64,000 bases of DNA from contig JBKHXF010000032.1 in the NCBI GenBank assembly GCA_046566145.1, positions 1-64,000 on the forward strand. Reading direction: 5' to 3'. The notes beneath the pieces are model-generated. The model was given only the letters and a program-made list of their open reading frames with translations, was not told the DNA's origin and did no database searches. Position numbers and translations under genes: made by a program. This stretch comes from JBKHXF01 sp046566145 (GTDB taxonomy: Bacteria; Actinomycetota; Nitriliruptoria; Nitriliruptorales; Nitriliruptoraceae). This document shows positions 16,947-26,046 of the stretch, piece by piece. How positions within the stretch are numbered: position 1 is the first letter of the stretch; every line of letters begins with the position of its first letter.

Positions 16947-19457
16947 GTGTCCCGTCGTGCCCTGCGCGCCGCCGTCGCCGCGCTGCCGCTGCTGCTCCTG
17001 CTGCCCGCCGCGGCGCCGGTCGGCTCGGCATCGACACCGGCGTGGCCGGCGTGGCCGAGCCCGGCCGGCACCGCCGGCGTGGCGCGGGTGGTCGACGGGG
17101 TGTGGGGCGTGCCCGCCGGCGTGCACCGCGGCACCGGCGCCGACGCCGACGGGCTCGGGACCGAGGACTACTTCGCGGCCCTGCTGACCGGCGGGGAGCT
17201 CCCGGCCGACGAGCGCGACGACGCCTACCGCGCGGTGACCCACGGCGCGTTCGGCCTCGAGCGCTCCGCCCACGAGGGCGACTACCTGCTGCCGACCGAC
17301 GCCGCGACGTGGCCCGACTTCACCGGGGAGCTCGCCTGGCTCGGCGCCACGGTGGACGGGGACGACCTCGTGGTGCGCTTCCGGTTCACCTCGCTCCCGC
17401 GCCCGGACGCGCAGGTCGCGACCCTCCGGCTCGTGTCCGTCGGTGACCCGCTCGCGGACGTCGCCACCCCGTGGCCGCGCGACGCGGGCGTCACCGGCCC
17501 CGGCACGCACACGCTCACGACGTGGGGGACCGGCGCGGCCCTCGCCACGCCGGCGGGCGAGTCCGACGTCGTCGCCGACCTCGGCGGCGCGGTGCGGGTC
17601 GACGGCCGGGCCGTCGACGTCCGGCTGCCGCTGGCCTCGCTGCCCGCCGGCCCGTGGCGCGTGTGGGCCGGCTCGGGTCTCGCCGACCCCGCCGACCCGA
17701 CCCGGTACTGGGCCGTCCCCGCGGGCGAGCCGACGGCGACGACGCCCGGGACCGGCGCCGACACCGCGCCCGGCAGCAACGTGTGGAAGCTCGCGTTCGC
17801 GCCCGAGGCGCAGGGGCTCGAGCAGGCGCTGCTGTTCCACGAGCGCGTCCAGGCCGACCTGCTCGCCGCCGGCGACGTCACCCCGGCGTCGACCGTGCTC
17901 GACCCGGCGCTGCTGGTGCCCGGCAGCGACGTCGCGCCCGACGAGCCGGTCGGGGCGCTCGTGCGCACCCACCTCTCGGCGCTCGACCTCGGCGACGGGA
18001 TCACGCGCTCGCCCGGCGCCTCGCCGCGGCCGCCGGCGTTCCTGCCCTCCGAGGTCCGGCTGCGCGACCCGGGGGTCGACTACACCTACCTGGGCGACCT
18101 GCAGCCGCACTGGCTGTACGTGCCCGCCTCGTACGACCCGGCGGAGCCGACCCCGCTCGTCGTCTACCTCCACGGGCTCAACAACAACCTCGACGAGCCG
18201 TGGGGCAACGTCCTCGGGCTCGTCGACGAGCTCGAGGCGCGCGGCTGGCTCGGCGTGTCGCTGCTCGGCCGCGGCGACCTGTTCTACCGTGGCCCCGGCG
18301 AGCTCGACGTGCTCGAGGCCATCGAGTCGGTCGCGACCGACTTCGCCGTCGACCGCTCCCGCGTGCTGCTGTTCGGCCACTCGATGGGCGGGTTCGGGAC
18401 CCACAACGTCGCGACCCGCCACCCCGACCGCTTCGCCGCGGTCAACCCCAACCAGGGCATCGACTCGACCGACCTGCTCGGCAACCTCCGCAACGTGCCG
18501 TGGCGGATGACGACGTCGCTGCAGGACCTCGACGCCGGAGGCATCGAGGCCGGCGAGGGCTACGACGCCCTCAGCGCGCTGGGGTACGACGCCCGGCTGG
18601 TCACCTACACCCGCAAGATCCACGAGTACTCGTCGGTGTACGACCACCTCGGCGTGGCGTTCGAGACCCTCGCCGCGGCACGCGTGCCGAGCGACCCGGC
18701 CGAGGTCCGCTACCGCATCCGCGGCGGGGACGACGCCGGCGGGCTCGCGGCACCCGGTGCGCCGACCGCCGCCCTGCTCGCCCGCGACGGCGCGTACTGG
18801 GTCTCCGGGCTCGCCCCCGCCGACCCGGCCGTCGACGCCGAGGTCGTCGCGGCGACCCGCGCCGAGGGGCTCGCGCTGCTCGACCCGACCGCCGCCGTGC
18901 GGACCACCGAGCCCGACCCGGACCTCGGGGTCTCCGGGCGCGCCGAGGGGATCGTCGAGCGGACCGTGCCGTTCGCCGACGGGGCCCCGCCGGCGGTCGC
19001 CTCGGAGCCCGAGGTCGCGCTCGACCTGACCAACCTCGCCGCGGCCACCGTCGACCTCGCCAGCGCGGCCGGCGAGGTCGCCGTCGAGCGGGTCGTGGTC
19101 ACCACCGACGTCCCCGTCCGCCTCGCCCTCGCCGGGGTCGGGCTGCGTGACGGTGGGTCGCTCGGCCGCGTCGACGTCCTGCGGGCTGCCGCCCCCGGTG
19201 CCGGTGACGGTGGCGTGGAGGCCGCCGCCACCACCGATGCCGAGCCCGTCGCCGAGGACGTCGCGCCGGGCGCGACCGTGCGGGTCGAGGTCCCGGCCGG
19301 CGCGCACGTCATCACCATCGTCGCCGCCGGCGCGGGTCCGGCAGGCGCCGCGCCCGACGTGAAGACCGGTCGCCTCCCCGACACCGGGGGCGGCGCTGCC
19401 CTCGCGGGCCTCCTCGCGCTCTTCGGCGCCGCGGCCCTCGGGAGGGGACGCCGGTGA
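16947..19457 (+). CDS. LPXTG-anchored secreted alpha/beta hydrolase
   Basis: An 836-residue cell-wall-anchored protein. The GTG at 16947 gives a signal peptide (VSRRALRAAVAALPLLLLLPAAAP). Residues about 40-290 look like a beta-sandwich of unknown family. Residues about 385-590 form an alpha/beta hydrolase with VYLHGLNNN, the nucleophile elbow GHSMGG and an HEYSSVYDH segment near the expected His; esterase or peptidase activity is likely. A second beta-rich region (about 640-800) follows. The C-terminus is LPDTG, a hydrophobic span and RGRR, the sortase signal. No sortase gene is in the window. The next gene overlaps by 4 bases. Confidence 0.82.
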   Translation: MSRRALRAAVAALPLLLLLPAAAPVGSASTPAWPAWPSPAGTAGVARVVDGVWGVPAGVHRGTGADADGLGTEDYFAALLTGGELPADERDDAYRAVTHGAFGLERSAHEGDYLLPTDAATWPDFTGELAWLGATVDGDDLVVRFRFTSLPRPDAQVATLRLVSVGDPLADVATPWPRDAGVTGPGTHTLTTWGTGAALATPAGESDVVADLGGAVRVDGRAVDVRLPLASLPAGPWRVWAGSGLADPADPTRYWAVPAGEPTATTPGTGADTAPGSNVWKLAFAPEAQGLEQALLFHERVQADLLAAGDVTPASTVLDPALLVPGSDVAPDEPVGALVRTHLSALDLGDGITRSPGASPRPPAFLPSEVRLRDPGVDYTYLGDLQPHWLYVPASYDPAEPTPLVVYLHGLNNNLDEPWGNVLGLVDELEARGWLGVSLLGRGDLFYRGPGELDVLEAIESVATDFAVDRSRVLLFGHSMGGFGTHNVATRHPDRFAAVNPNQGIDSTDLLGNLRNVPWRMTTSLQDLDAGGIEAGEGYDALSALGYDARLVTYTRKIHEYSSVYDHLGVAFETLAAARVPSDPAEVRYRIRGGDDAGGLAAPGAPTAALLARDGAYWVSGLAPADPAVDAEVVAATRAEGLALLDPTAAVRTTEPDPDLGVSGRAEGIVERTVPFADGAPPAVASEPEVALDLTNLAAATVDLASAAGEVAVERVVVTTDVPVRLALAGVGLRDGGSLGRVDVLRAAAPGAGDGGVEAAATTDAEPVAEDVAPGATVRVEVPAGAHVITIVAAGAGPAGAAPDVKTGRLPDTGGGAALAGLLALFGAAALGRGRR

Positions 19458-20374
19458 CCGACCTGCCGCTGCCCCCCGACGACGCCCTCGCGGCGCTGCT
19501 GCCGCCCGAGGTCGACCTCGCCGACCCGTCGGCGCTGCGCCACCCCGAGGCCCGCGAGGTCTGGATCGGGATGGTGTGGAGCCGGCTCGGTCGCGGCGAC
19601 CTCGCGTGGGCGTGGTGGGACACCGTGGCCCTCGGCGGCCTGCAGCCGTGGGTCGCCGCCGAGCGCGGCCGGGTCCTGCGGGAGCTCGGCCTGCACGAGC
19701 AGGCCGAGGCGCTCGAGGCCGACGGGCTCGAGCGTGCCGACGACCTCGTCGACGTGGTCATGCTCCGGCTCGGGCTCGCCGCCGACGCCGTCGGCACCGG
19801 CCGCCTCGACACCGCCGCGGACCGGTTGACCTCGGCGACCACGCTGCTCGCGACCCTCCCGCTCGGTCCCCGGGTGGCTCGGCAGCGGCTGCGCGCCGCG
19901 TGGGTCGGGCTCGAGGTGGCCCTGCTGCAGCAGGTCCCGCCCCCGGAGGCGGTCCTCGAGGGGCTCGCCCGCCCGGGGGAGGACGGCACCCCGGTCCTGC
20001 CCGACGAGCACCGCCACGGCACGACCTTCCACCGCGCGAAGTCGCTGCTGTTCGGCGCCGTCGCGCACGGTTCCACGGCCGAGGCCGACAGGATGCTGGA
20101 GCTCGCCGCCGACCTCGCGCCGCCGGCGCTGCGCTGGGCCGTGGAGCTCGCCCGGATGGACGCGGGCCACCCGAGCGCCTCGCCGCGGGCCCGCACCGCC
20201 TGGGCCGAGGTCGTCCCGCCCGCGCACGTGGCCCGCGAGGTCGCCGAGGGTCCCGTCGCGGAGCGCCTCGGCGGCCCACCCGGCACCGCGGTCCCCGGCG
20301 TCGAGGTCCCGCCGCGTCCGCGCCGGCGGCCTCGCGTCACCCGGGGGTCGGCCCGCCCACGCGGCGACGCCTGA
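19454..20374 (+). CDS. TPR-like hypothetical protein
   Basis: A 306-residue, probably cytoplasmic protein; no signal peptide or membrane span. It is rich in Ala, Leu and Arg helices of the tetratricopeptide kind (for example WSRLGRGDLAWAWWD, ERGRVLRELGLHEQAEALEADG, and the segment ending DTAADRLTSATTLLATLP). Function is unrecognised. It starts inside the stop of the LPXTG hydrolase (GTGA), so it belongs to that transcript. The C-terminal 30 residues are basic and Pro-rich. Its 3' end overlaps the converging next gene by 38 bases. Confidence 0.7.
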   Translation: MTDLPLPPDDALAALLPPEVDLADPSALRHPEAREVWIGMVWSRLGRGDLAWAWWDTVALGGLQPWVAAERGRVLRELGLHEQAEALEADGLERADDLVDVVMLRLGLAADAVGTGRLDTAADRLTSATTLLATLPLGPRVARQRLRAAWVGLEVALLQQVPPPEAVLEGLARPGEDGTPVLPDEHRHGTTFHRAKSLLFGAVAHGSTAEADRMLELAADLAPPALRWAVELARMDAGHPSASPRARTAWAEVVPPAHVAREVAEGPVAERLGGPPGTAVPGVEVPPRPRRRPRVTRGSARPRGDA

Positions 20375-21218
20375 GCAGCACGACGGTCACGGCCACCGCG
20401 CTGGACGTGACCGCGCCGGCGGCCACGCCCGTCAACGGTTCGCCCAGCCACCGGGCCGCCTCGTCCCGGTCGAGCGCCGTCCCGTCGGGCCGGGCGAGGT
20501 CGGCCACCACCCGCAGGTGCTGCGGCAGGCCCCGGGAGCCGATCGCCACCCGGCGGACCCGGGGGGCGCCCGGGAGGACCAGCAGGTCGCGGACCACCTC
20601 GTCGACGACCGGACCGCCGAGCGGTCGGGCGAGCCGGAGCCGCAGGTCGACCACGACCGGTCCGGCCGCGTCCGCCGGCGCGGTCACGGTCACCCGTGCC
20701 GCGTCCTCGTCGAGCTCGACCCGCACGGTGGTCCCGTCCGCCGGCGCGGTCCGCGCGACGAGGGCGGTGACCGTCGCGTCGGGGTCGCCCTCGGGGGCGG
20801 CGACCAGGGCCAGCACCGCCGGCGCGTCCTCGCCGAGCCGGGTCACGAGCCGGGCCTGCTCGGCGACGTCGAGCGTCACGGCGTCCGCCGGCAGGGCCAC
20901 GCCGGGGGCGACCGTGCCCGTGACCGTCGGTGCCCCGTCCGGCCCGGCGGTGACGGTTCGCGCCGCCAGGACGAGCCGGTGCGGGCCGGCCCCCGCGTCG
21001 CGCCCGACCGTGACCGTGTGGGTCACCGCCCCGGGGGCCGCCCCGTCCGGCACCACGGTGACCGCCGGCGCGACCGCGACCGCGACGCGTGCCGCCGGCG
21101 CCGGCTCCACGACCACCGCCGGCGCGGGGACCGCCCCGGCGGCGCCGGCGGCCAGCAGCACGCCGGCGGCCGCGAGCGCCGCGGCCCCCGCGCGTCGGTC
21201 CCGCCGTCGTCCGCGCAC
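20337..21218 (-). CDS. secreted, C-terminally membrane-anchored protein of unknown function
   Basis: A 293-residue protein with a signal peptide (MRGRRRDRRAGAAALAAAGVL and following Ala-rich stretch), an Ala/Val/Thr-rich body that is probably all-beta, and one C-terminal membrane span (GVAAGAVTSSAVAVTVVLL) ending in RRRRVGGPTPG. No catalytic motif is visible. The GTG start lies 6 bases after a minus-strand TAGGCT, so the transcript is probably leaderless. It overlaps the convergent TPR-like gene at its 3' end. It could be an adhesin-like or stalk protein, but that is a guess. Confidence 0.65.
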   Translation of the reverse strand: MRGRRRDRRAGAAALAAAGVLLAAGAAGAVPAPAVVVEPAPAARVAVAVAPAVTVVPDGAAPGAVTHTVTVGRDAGAGPHRLVLAARTVTAGPDGAPTVTGTVAPGVALPADAVTLDVAEQARLVTRLGEDAPAVLALVAAPEGDPDATVTALVARTAPADGTTVRVELDEDAARVTVTAPADAAGPVVVDLRLRLARPLGGPVVDEVVRDLLVLPGAPRVRRVAIGSRGLPQHLRVVADLARPDGTALDRDEAARWLGEPLTGVAAGAVTSSAVAVTVVLLRRRRVGGPTPG

Positions 21219-21224
21219 GGGGGG

Positions 21225-21246
21225 AGCCTACGCCCGTCGCTAGCCT
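21225..21246. promoter_or_regulatory. back-to-back divergent promoters
   Basis: Minus-strand TAGGCT at 21230-21225 serves the secreted protein, whose GTG follows 6 bases later (leaderless). Plus-strand TAGCCT at 21241-21246 serves the lipoprotein gene. The two -10 elements are only 10 bases apart, so the two polymerases would exclude each other. Confidence 0.45.
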
Positions 21247-21340
21247 GCCCGTCCGTCCCGTCGCGTCCCCGTCCCTTCCGCCGCGCCGGTGCGCCGGCGC
21301 CGCGTCGGCGTGGCCGCCGCCCTGCCCAGCCGAGCGTCCC

Positions 21341-22246
21341 GTGGTCCCCGCCCCGCCCCGCCGCCTCCGCCGCGACCGCCGCGGCCGCCCCGGGCTGGCC
21401 CGGCCCCGGTGGGTGACCGCCGCCGCCGGCGTCGCGGTCGTCCTCGGTGCGGGGTGCACCGCCGGCGCGGAGCCCAGCGCCGACCCGACGCAGCGGCTCG
21501 AGGAGGTCCGGGCCGCCCGCGACGTCGTCGCGGAGGTCGTGCCGCCGGTCCGGGCCGCCGCCGACGTCGTGGTCGCCGCCGTCCGTCCGCTGCGCGACGG
21601 GTCCCTCGCCACCGTCCCCGAGCGCCTCGAGGCGCTCGAGCGCCTCGACGCGGTGCTCGCCGACGGCGTCCCGGTCGTGCCGGCCGACCTGGTGGCGGGG
21701 GAGGGGCCCGACGTCGAGGCGGCCCGGGCGGCCCTGTCCCGTCTCCGAGACGCCGTCGACGACCTGCGGCGGGCGGCCGACGCCGAGGCGTCGGCGCTGC
21801 GTGAGCTGCAGACCGCCGACGCCGCGCTGGCCGACCTCGTCGCGTCCTGGGACCGCCCGGGCTCCCGCTCGCAGCTGCTCGACCAGCTCGCCGAGTCCGA
21901 GGGGGGAGCGAGGGCCCTCGCGGAGGAGCTCGACGCGGAGGCCGACGTGCTGGACTGTCTCGCCACCTTCGACCGGCGGGCCACCGCCGCCGATGTCGTC
22001 GCCGAGCGCACGGCGGAGCTTGCGGACGAGGTGCGGGCGCGTGACGGCCTGGGGTTCGACGAGCTGCGCGACGGGTGGCGGCCCGACCCGTTCGACACCG
22101 CCGGGGCACCGCTCGGCGCGGTCCCGACCGAGGAGGTGGGCTGCTGGGAGGACTCCGCCCCGCTGCTGCGCGCATCGAGCGCGATCGACGAGGCGCTGGA
22201 CGCGCTCGAGGGCGCCCTGACGCCGGCGGACCTCAGCGGGCCCTGA
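21341..22246 (+). CDS. lipoprotein with helical, coiled-coil-like body
   Basis: A 301-residue protein from the GTG at 21341. The n-region is strongly basic (PPRRLRRDRRGRPGLARPRW), then VTAAAGVAVVLGAGC gives a lipobox LGAGC, so the mature protein should be lipid-anchored. The body is almost entirely helical with heptad-like patterns (LEEVRAARDVVAEVV, VEAARAALSRLRDAVDDLRRAADAEA). Two cysteines (VLDCLATF and EVGCWED) could pair. Function is unrecognised. A GTG at 21413 is an alternative start but would remove the basic n-region. Confidence 0.68.
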   Translation: MVPAPPRRLRRDRRGRPGLARPRWVTAAAGVAVVLGAGCTAGAEPSADPTQRLEEVRAARDVVAEVVPPVRAAADVVVAAVRPLRDGSLATVPERLEALERLDAVLADGVPVVPADLVAGEGPDVEAARAALSRLRDAVDDLRRAADAEASALRELQTADAALADLVASWDRPGSRSQLLDQLAESEGGARALAEELDAEADVLDCLATFDRRATAADVVAERTAELADEVRARDGLGFDELRDGWRPDPFDTAGAPLGAVPTEEVGCWEDSAPLLRASSAIDEALDALEGALTPADLSGP

Positions 22247-22300
22247 CCGGTGTGACCTCCCGGACGGTCGGGGCTACGCGGCTGCAGAGGTGCCCGTGGC

Positions 22301-22306
22301 TACCCT
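22301..22306 (+). promoter_or_regulatory. candidate -10 of a leaderless transcript
   Basis: TACCCT ends 7 bases before the ATG at 22314, the spacing expected when transcription starts at the A of the start codon. No ribosome site is positioned correctly. Confidence 0.45.
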
Positions 22307-22313
22307 CGACGCG

Positions 22314-24203
22314 ATGTCCACCTCGAGTCCGCACGAGTCCGCCGGCGCCGCGGCGCCGCCGTCCGCCGTGCCGCCGTGGCTCGCCGAGGTGGTCGAGGTC
22401 CTCGACCTCCGCCGGCGCGTCGTGGTGCTGGTGCTGGGGGTCGTCGCGGTGCTGGGGGTCGTCGCGGCCCTGGTCCTGCCGGGGCTGCTCCCACCGAGGC
22501 CGCTCGTCGGTGCGTCGGTCGGCCTCGCCGCGTGCCTCCTCGCCGTCGCCGCCGCGATGGGCCTCGACGCCGTCGACCTGACGATCCGCGGTCCCCGGCA
22601 CGTCCGCGCGTCCGGTGCCCGGATCGCCGCCACCGTGCCGCCGAGCCCGGCCGACGGCTCGCTCGACGTGCTGCTCGACGCCATCGCCGGCCGGGTCGCC
22701 GCGACCCGACGCGCCCGGCTCGGCTTCGTCCCGGCCTCCACCCGCGGGCCCGACCCGACGGTGTGGGCCGATGCCCTGGCCCTCGCCGCGTCCGCCCGGG
22801 GCCACCGGGTGCTGCTGCTCGACCTCACGCAGCACGTGGACCCGGACCCGCCCGGCCTGACCGACGTCACCAGCGGCGCCGTCCGCCTCGCCGACGCCGT
22901 GCGGTTCGACGAGGCGCTGACGCTCGCCCGCCTCGGCCCCGGCTCCGACGCCGCCGGCGCCGGTCCGGCGCTGCCGGCCTTCGCGTCCGCCCTCCCGTCC
23001 GACCTCGAGGTCCTGCTCGTGGCGCTGCCCGCCATGACGGCGGACCACGCCCTCGCGGCGCTGCCGGCGCTGGACGCCGTCCTGGTCGTCGCCGAGGTCG
23101 AGCGGACCCCCCGCGTCGAGCTCATCGCCTCCCTGGACGCGATCGACGCGATCGACGTCCCGGTCGAGGTGCTGCTCCTCGACCCGGCCGCAGCCCCGCC
23201 GGCGCGTCCCGCCCCCATGGACGCGGCCCCGGCGGCTGCCCCAGGGGCGGAGCTCGACCCGACCACCGACCTCGCCCCCGACACCACCGCGGACACGGCC
23301 CCCGAGCTCGGCAGCGACGGTGCGCCGGCCGGGACGGACCCCGCGGACGCGTGGGTGGACGCCGGCCTGGCGCCGTCGCCGTCGGAGGCCGCCGCGGACG
23401 CGCGCCCTCCGTTGGAGCTCCCGCGGCCCGGAGCGACACCGCTGGACCCCGTCCCGCTCGACGCGACCGGAGCGCCCGGAGCGCCCGAGGCGACCGGAGC
23501 GCCCGAGCCCGCACCGCCGGCGTCCGAGGACGACGACCCGACCGGGGAGATCGCGCCGATCGTGGTCGGCTCGCCCGACGCCGACACCGGCGTCCCCGGC
23601 ACGGGCGACCCCGCCGGTGTCGCCGCCGCGACCGGTGCCCCCGACGCGTCGGGGGATCCCGAGCCCCACGCCCCGCCCGCGCCACGGCCCGACGACCTCG
23701 ACGACACCGACGACCTCGACGACACCGACGACCTCGACGACCTGCGCATCGCTGCGGCGACGGAGGTCCTCGAGGCCGAGCACGGGGACGACCGCGCCGA
23801 GACGGCCGGACCGGCCGCCGCACCGTCGCGGCCCCGGCCATGGGCGACCCGCGGCCGCGACACCGGGGCCGACGACGGGGCCACCAGCCCGCTGCAGACC
23901 CCGCTCGGCGGCGCAGCCGCCGCCGGCGCGGCGGCGACCCCGGACGGTCCGGCCGGGTGGGCGCCGCCGCCGGCTGCGGCCTCGGGCGCGCGCCTCGAGC
24001 CGGCGCGGACCGACCGCGACGCCGGCGAGGACCGGGACGGGTCGACGGACCCCCGCGGGGAGCCCGTCACCGGTGGGGTGGTCACCGTGCCCGACGAGCC
24101 GGTGGGGTTCGACGAGGACCTCCCCGAGGACCCCGTGCGCGTGGCCGCAGCCCTGCGGTCGCTCGCCGCGGAGGTCTGGTCGCGCGAGGAGCGCGGGGGG
24201 TGA
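22314..24203 (+). CDS. two-TM membrane protein with degenerate BY-kinase-like domain and long acidic tail
   Basis: A 629-residue protein. Residues about 34-83 contain two membrane spans (VVVLVLGVVAVLGVVAALVLPG and VGASVGLAACLLAVAAAMG). Residues about 134-290 follow the strand order of a bacterial tyrosine kinase/ParA-type P-loop domain: a first strand RLGFVPAS, HRVLLLDLTQ where the A' motif would be, LEVLLVALPA where Walker B would be, then DAVLVVAEVERTPRVEL. The Walker A lysine loop is replaced by TRGPDPTV, so nucleotide binding is probably lost. Residues about 290-600 are disordered, acidic and Ala/Pro-rich with an Asp-Leu repeat. It directly precedes the intact kinase gene. The function is inferred. 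Confidence 0.65.
   Translation: MSTSSPHESAGAAAPPSAVPPWLAEVVEVLDLRRRVVVLVLGVVAVLGVVAALVLPGLLPPRPLVGASVGLAACLLAVAAAMGLDAVDLTIRGPRHVRASGARIAATVPPSPADGSLDVLLDAIAGRVAATRRARLGFVPASTRGPDPTVWADALALAASARGHRVLLLDLTQHVDPDPPGLTDVTSGAVRLADAVRFDEALTLARLGPGSDAAGAGPALPAFASALPSDLEVLLVALPAMTADHALAALPALDAVLVVAEVERTPRVELIASLDAIDAIDVPVEVLLLDPAAAPPARPAPMDAAPAAAPGAELDPTTDLAPDTTADTAPELGSDGAPAGTDPADAWVDAGLAPSPSEAAADARPPLELPRPGATPLDPVPLDATGAPGAPEATGAPEPAPPASEDDDPTGEIAPIVVGSPDADTGVPGTGDPAGVAAATGAPDASGDPEPHAPPAPRPDDLDDTDDLDDTDDLDDLRIAAATEVLEAEHGDDRAETAGPAAAPSRPRPWATRGRDTGADDGATSPLQTPLGGAAAAGAAATPDGPAGWAPPPAAASGARLEPARTDRDAGEDRDGSTDPRGEPVTGGVVTVPDEPVGFDEDLPEDPVRVAAALRSLAAEVWSREERGG
23691..23744 (+). repeat. coding tandem repeat (Asp-rich)
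   Basis: An 18-base unit GACGACCTCGACGACACC occurs about 2.8 times in frame, encoding DDLDDT repeats in the acidic tail of the preceding protein. Copy number may vary between strains. Confidence 0.8.
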
Positions 24204-24227
24204 CGCCCCGGGTCTCGGGGAGGCGGT

Positions 24228-24233
24228 TACGCT
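24228..24233 (+). promoter_or_regulatory. candidate -10 element of the Wzz/BY-kinase gene
   Basis: TACGCT in GCGGTTACGCTCCC, 34 bases before the TTG start at 24267. Confidence 0.35.
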
Positions 24234-24266
24234 CCCGACGACGAGACACCGTGAGGCGCGAACACC

Positions 24267-25892
24267 TTGGACCAGCAGCCGGCGACCGACACCCTCGACC
24301 TGCGTGACTACCTCGCGGTCCTGCGCCGGCGACGGTGGATCGTCGTGCAGGCGCTCGCGGTCGTGGTGGCCGTCGCGGTCGGGGTGACGATGCTCCAGGA
24401 CCCCCGCTACGAGGCCCGCGCGCAGCTCCTCGTGGAGCCGGCCGCGACCGGTGACGACGCGGTGCTGCAGCAGGCGCTGTTCGGGCAGCGCGAGCTCGAG
24501 ACGCAGAAGGAGCTCGTGACCTCGCGCCCCGTGGCCGAGATCGTGGCGGCCGAGCTCGGCGGCGACATCGACGACCTGCTCGAGCGCGTCACGGTCACGC
24601 TGGTGCGCGACACCCAGATCCTCGAGCTGCGGGCCACCTCGACCGACGCCGAGGGCGCTGCCGCGACCGCGCAGGCGTTCGCCGAGGCCTACCTCGAGTA
24701 CCGCGGCCAGCAGGCCGTCGAACGCGTCCTCGCGGCGACCGACGCGCTCGCGACGCGCGAGGAGCGAGCCCGGGAGCGGCTCGACGAGATCGACCGGGAG
24801 CTGCTGCGGGCGACGGGCAGCGACGAGGTGGCGCTGGAGCGGGAGGCCGATCGGCTCCAGACCGAGCTCGCCAGCGTGTCCGCGACCCGGCTCGCCCTGA
24901 CCTCCTCCTCCGACCTGACGCGGGGGGCCGGGCAGATCGTCCTGCCGGCCGAGGTCCCCGGGGCCCCCTTCTCGCCCAAGCCGTTGCGCACGGCCGTCCT
25001 CGCGCTGGTGCTCGGCGCCATGCTCGGCGTCGGGCTCGCGTTCCTGCGCGACTTCCTCGACGACGCGATCCGCTCCGAGGACCAGGCCGTGCGCGCCTCC
25101 GGGCGCACGGTCATCGGGCACGTCCCGCGCTGGCGCAGCGGCCGGGACGACGAGACCCGACTGGTCTCCCTCGCCGAGCCCGCCTCGCCGGTCGCCGAGT
25201 CGTACCGGTCGCTGCGGACCAACATCCGCTTCCTCACCGCCGGCCGCTCCTACCGGTCGCTGCTGGTCACCTCCGCACTCCCGGGCGAGGGCAAGTCGAC
25301 GACCGCCGGGAACCTCGCCGTGGCCCTCGCACGCGCCGGCACCCGGGTCCTGCTCGTCGGAGCCGACCTGCGCCGCCCCTCGATGCACAAGGCGTTCGGC
25401 ATCGACGCGGCACCCGGGCTCTCGGACGTCCTGGTCGGCGAGGTCGACCTCGTCGACGCCATCAAGGACGTGGGCGTCCCGAACCTGCGCGTCATCCCGT
25501 CGGGGCAGGTCCCCCCGAACCCGGCCGAGCTCCTCGGCTCGCCGGCGATGGCGCAGCTCATGGCAGAGCTGGAGCAGATCGCCGACATGGTCGTCTACGA
25601 CGGCCCTCCGGTCCTCGCGGTGGCGGACGCGCTGGAGATCGGTCCGAAGGTGGGCGGCACGCTGCTCGTCGTCGACCTCGGCAGCACCGGGCGCAACGCG
25701 CTTCGGGCCGCGGCGGAGCGCCTCGACGGGGTGGGGATCCACACCTCCGGCATGGTCCTCAACAACCTGGACCCGAGCGACGGGTACTACGGCTACACCT
25801 ACTACCACTCGTACTCCTCGCAGGAGCCTGCCCCTGCGAACCGTCCCGCGGCCCCCACGGACGGCTCCAGCCGCGCGCCGGCGTCCCGCTGA
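24267..25892 (+). CDS. polysaccharide co-polymerase with cytoplasmic tyrosine kinase domain (Wzz/BY-kinase)
   Basis: A 541-residue membrane protein controlling capsule or exopolysaccharide chain length and export. The Wzz domain lies between two spans (about residues 24-42 and 240-262) with a coiled coil (about 150-210). The kinase domain has Walker A ALPGEGKST (337-345), an A' motif VGADLRRP in which the first Asp is Gly (365), and Walker B MVVYDGPP (441-448). The C-terminus has six tyrosines in ten residues (507-516), the autophosphorylation cluster. The TTG at 24267 has GTGAGG 10 bases upstream. The genes that would normally accompany it (flippase, polymerase) are not in this window. Confidence 0.9.
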   Translation: MDQQPATDTLDLRDYLAVLRRRRWIVVQALAVVVAVAVGVTMLQDPRYEARAQLLVEPAATGDDAVLQQALFGQRELETQKELVTSRPVAEIVAAELGGDIDDLLERVTVTLVRDTQILELRATSTDAEGAAATAQAFAEAYLEYRGQQAVERVLAATDALATREERARERLDEIDRELLRATGSDEVALEREADRLQTELASVSATRLALTSSSDLTRGAGQIVLPAEVPGAPFSPKPLRTAVLALVLGAMLGVGLAFLRDFLDDAIRSEDQAVRASGRTVIGHVPRWRSGRDDETRLVSLAEPASPVAESYRSLRTNIRFLTAGRSYRSLLVTSALPGEGKSTTAGNLAVALARAGTRVLLVGADLRRPSMHKAFGIDAAPGLSDVLVGEVDLVDAIKDVGVPNLRVIPSGQVPPNPAELLGSPAMAQLMAELEQIADMVVYDGPPVLAVADALEIGPKVGGTLLVVDLGSTGRNALRAAAERLDGVGIHTSGMVLNNLDPSDGYYGYTYYHSYSSQEPAPANRPAAPTDGSSRAPASR

Positions 25893-25971
25893 ACGACCCC
25901 CGAGGGCGGGCCACCGCCCGCGGCCGTCCGCCACGCACCGTCGCCGATCCCGGGAACGACGGAGAACTACT

Positions 25972-26046
25972 GTCACCTCACGCGACCCGTGTCATCTCCT
26001 GTTCCTGATGTGAGGGGTTCCCAACCGGGGTTCGATGGGTTAGTCT
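25972..26046 (+). promoter_or_regulatory. regulatory region of the second LPXTG gene
   Basis: Contains a direct repeat GTCACCTC (25972-25979) and GTCATCTC (25991-25998) 19 bases apart, an inverted pair CACCTCAC (25974-25981) and GTGAGGGG (26010-26017), and a -10 candidate TAGTCT (26041-26046). The roughly 80-base leader that follows has a hairpin GACGCG/CGCGTC. This 241-base gap between the kinase gene and 26134 holds no gene. Confidence 0.4.

Noticed and set aside
23691..23744. CRISPR-like or minisatellite repeat
   Set aside because: The 18-base repeats are contiguous, in frame and encode an Asp-Leu tract in a real protein; there are no spacers.
22233..25976. Very long antisense open frame opposite the BY-kinase region (and similar ones at 5665-8394 and 19312-22098)
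   Set aside because: In DNA this GC-rich, antisense frames stay open by codon bias. The translations are low-complexity Arg/Gly/Ala/Pro without family motifs, and the sense strand encodes recognisable proteins.
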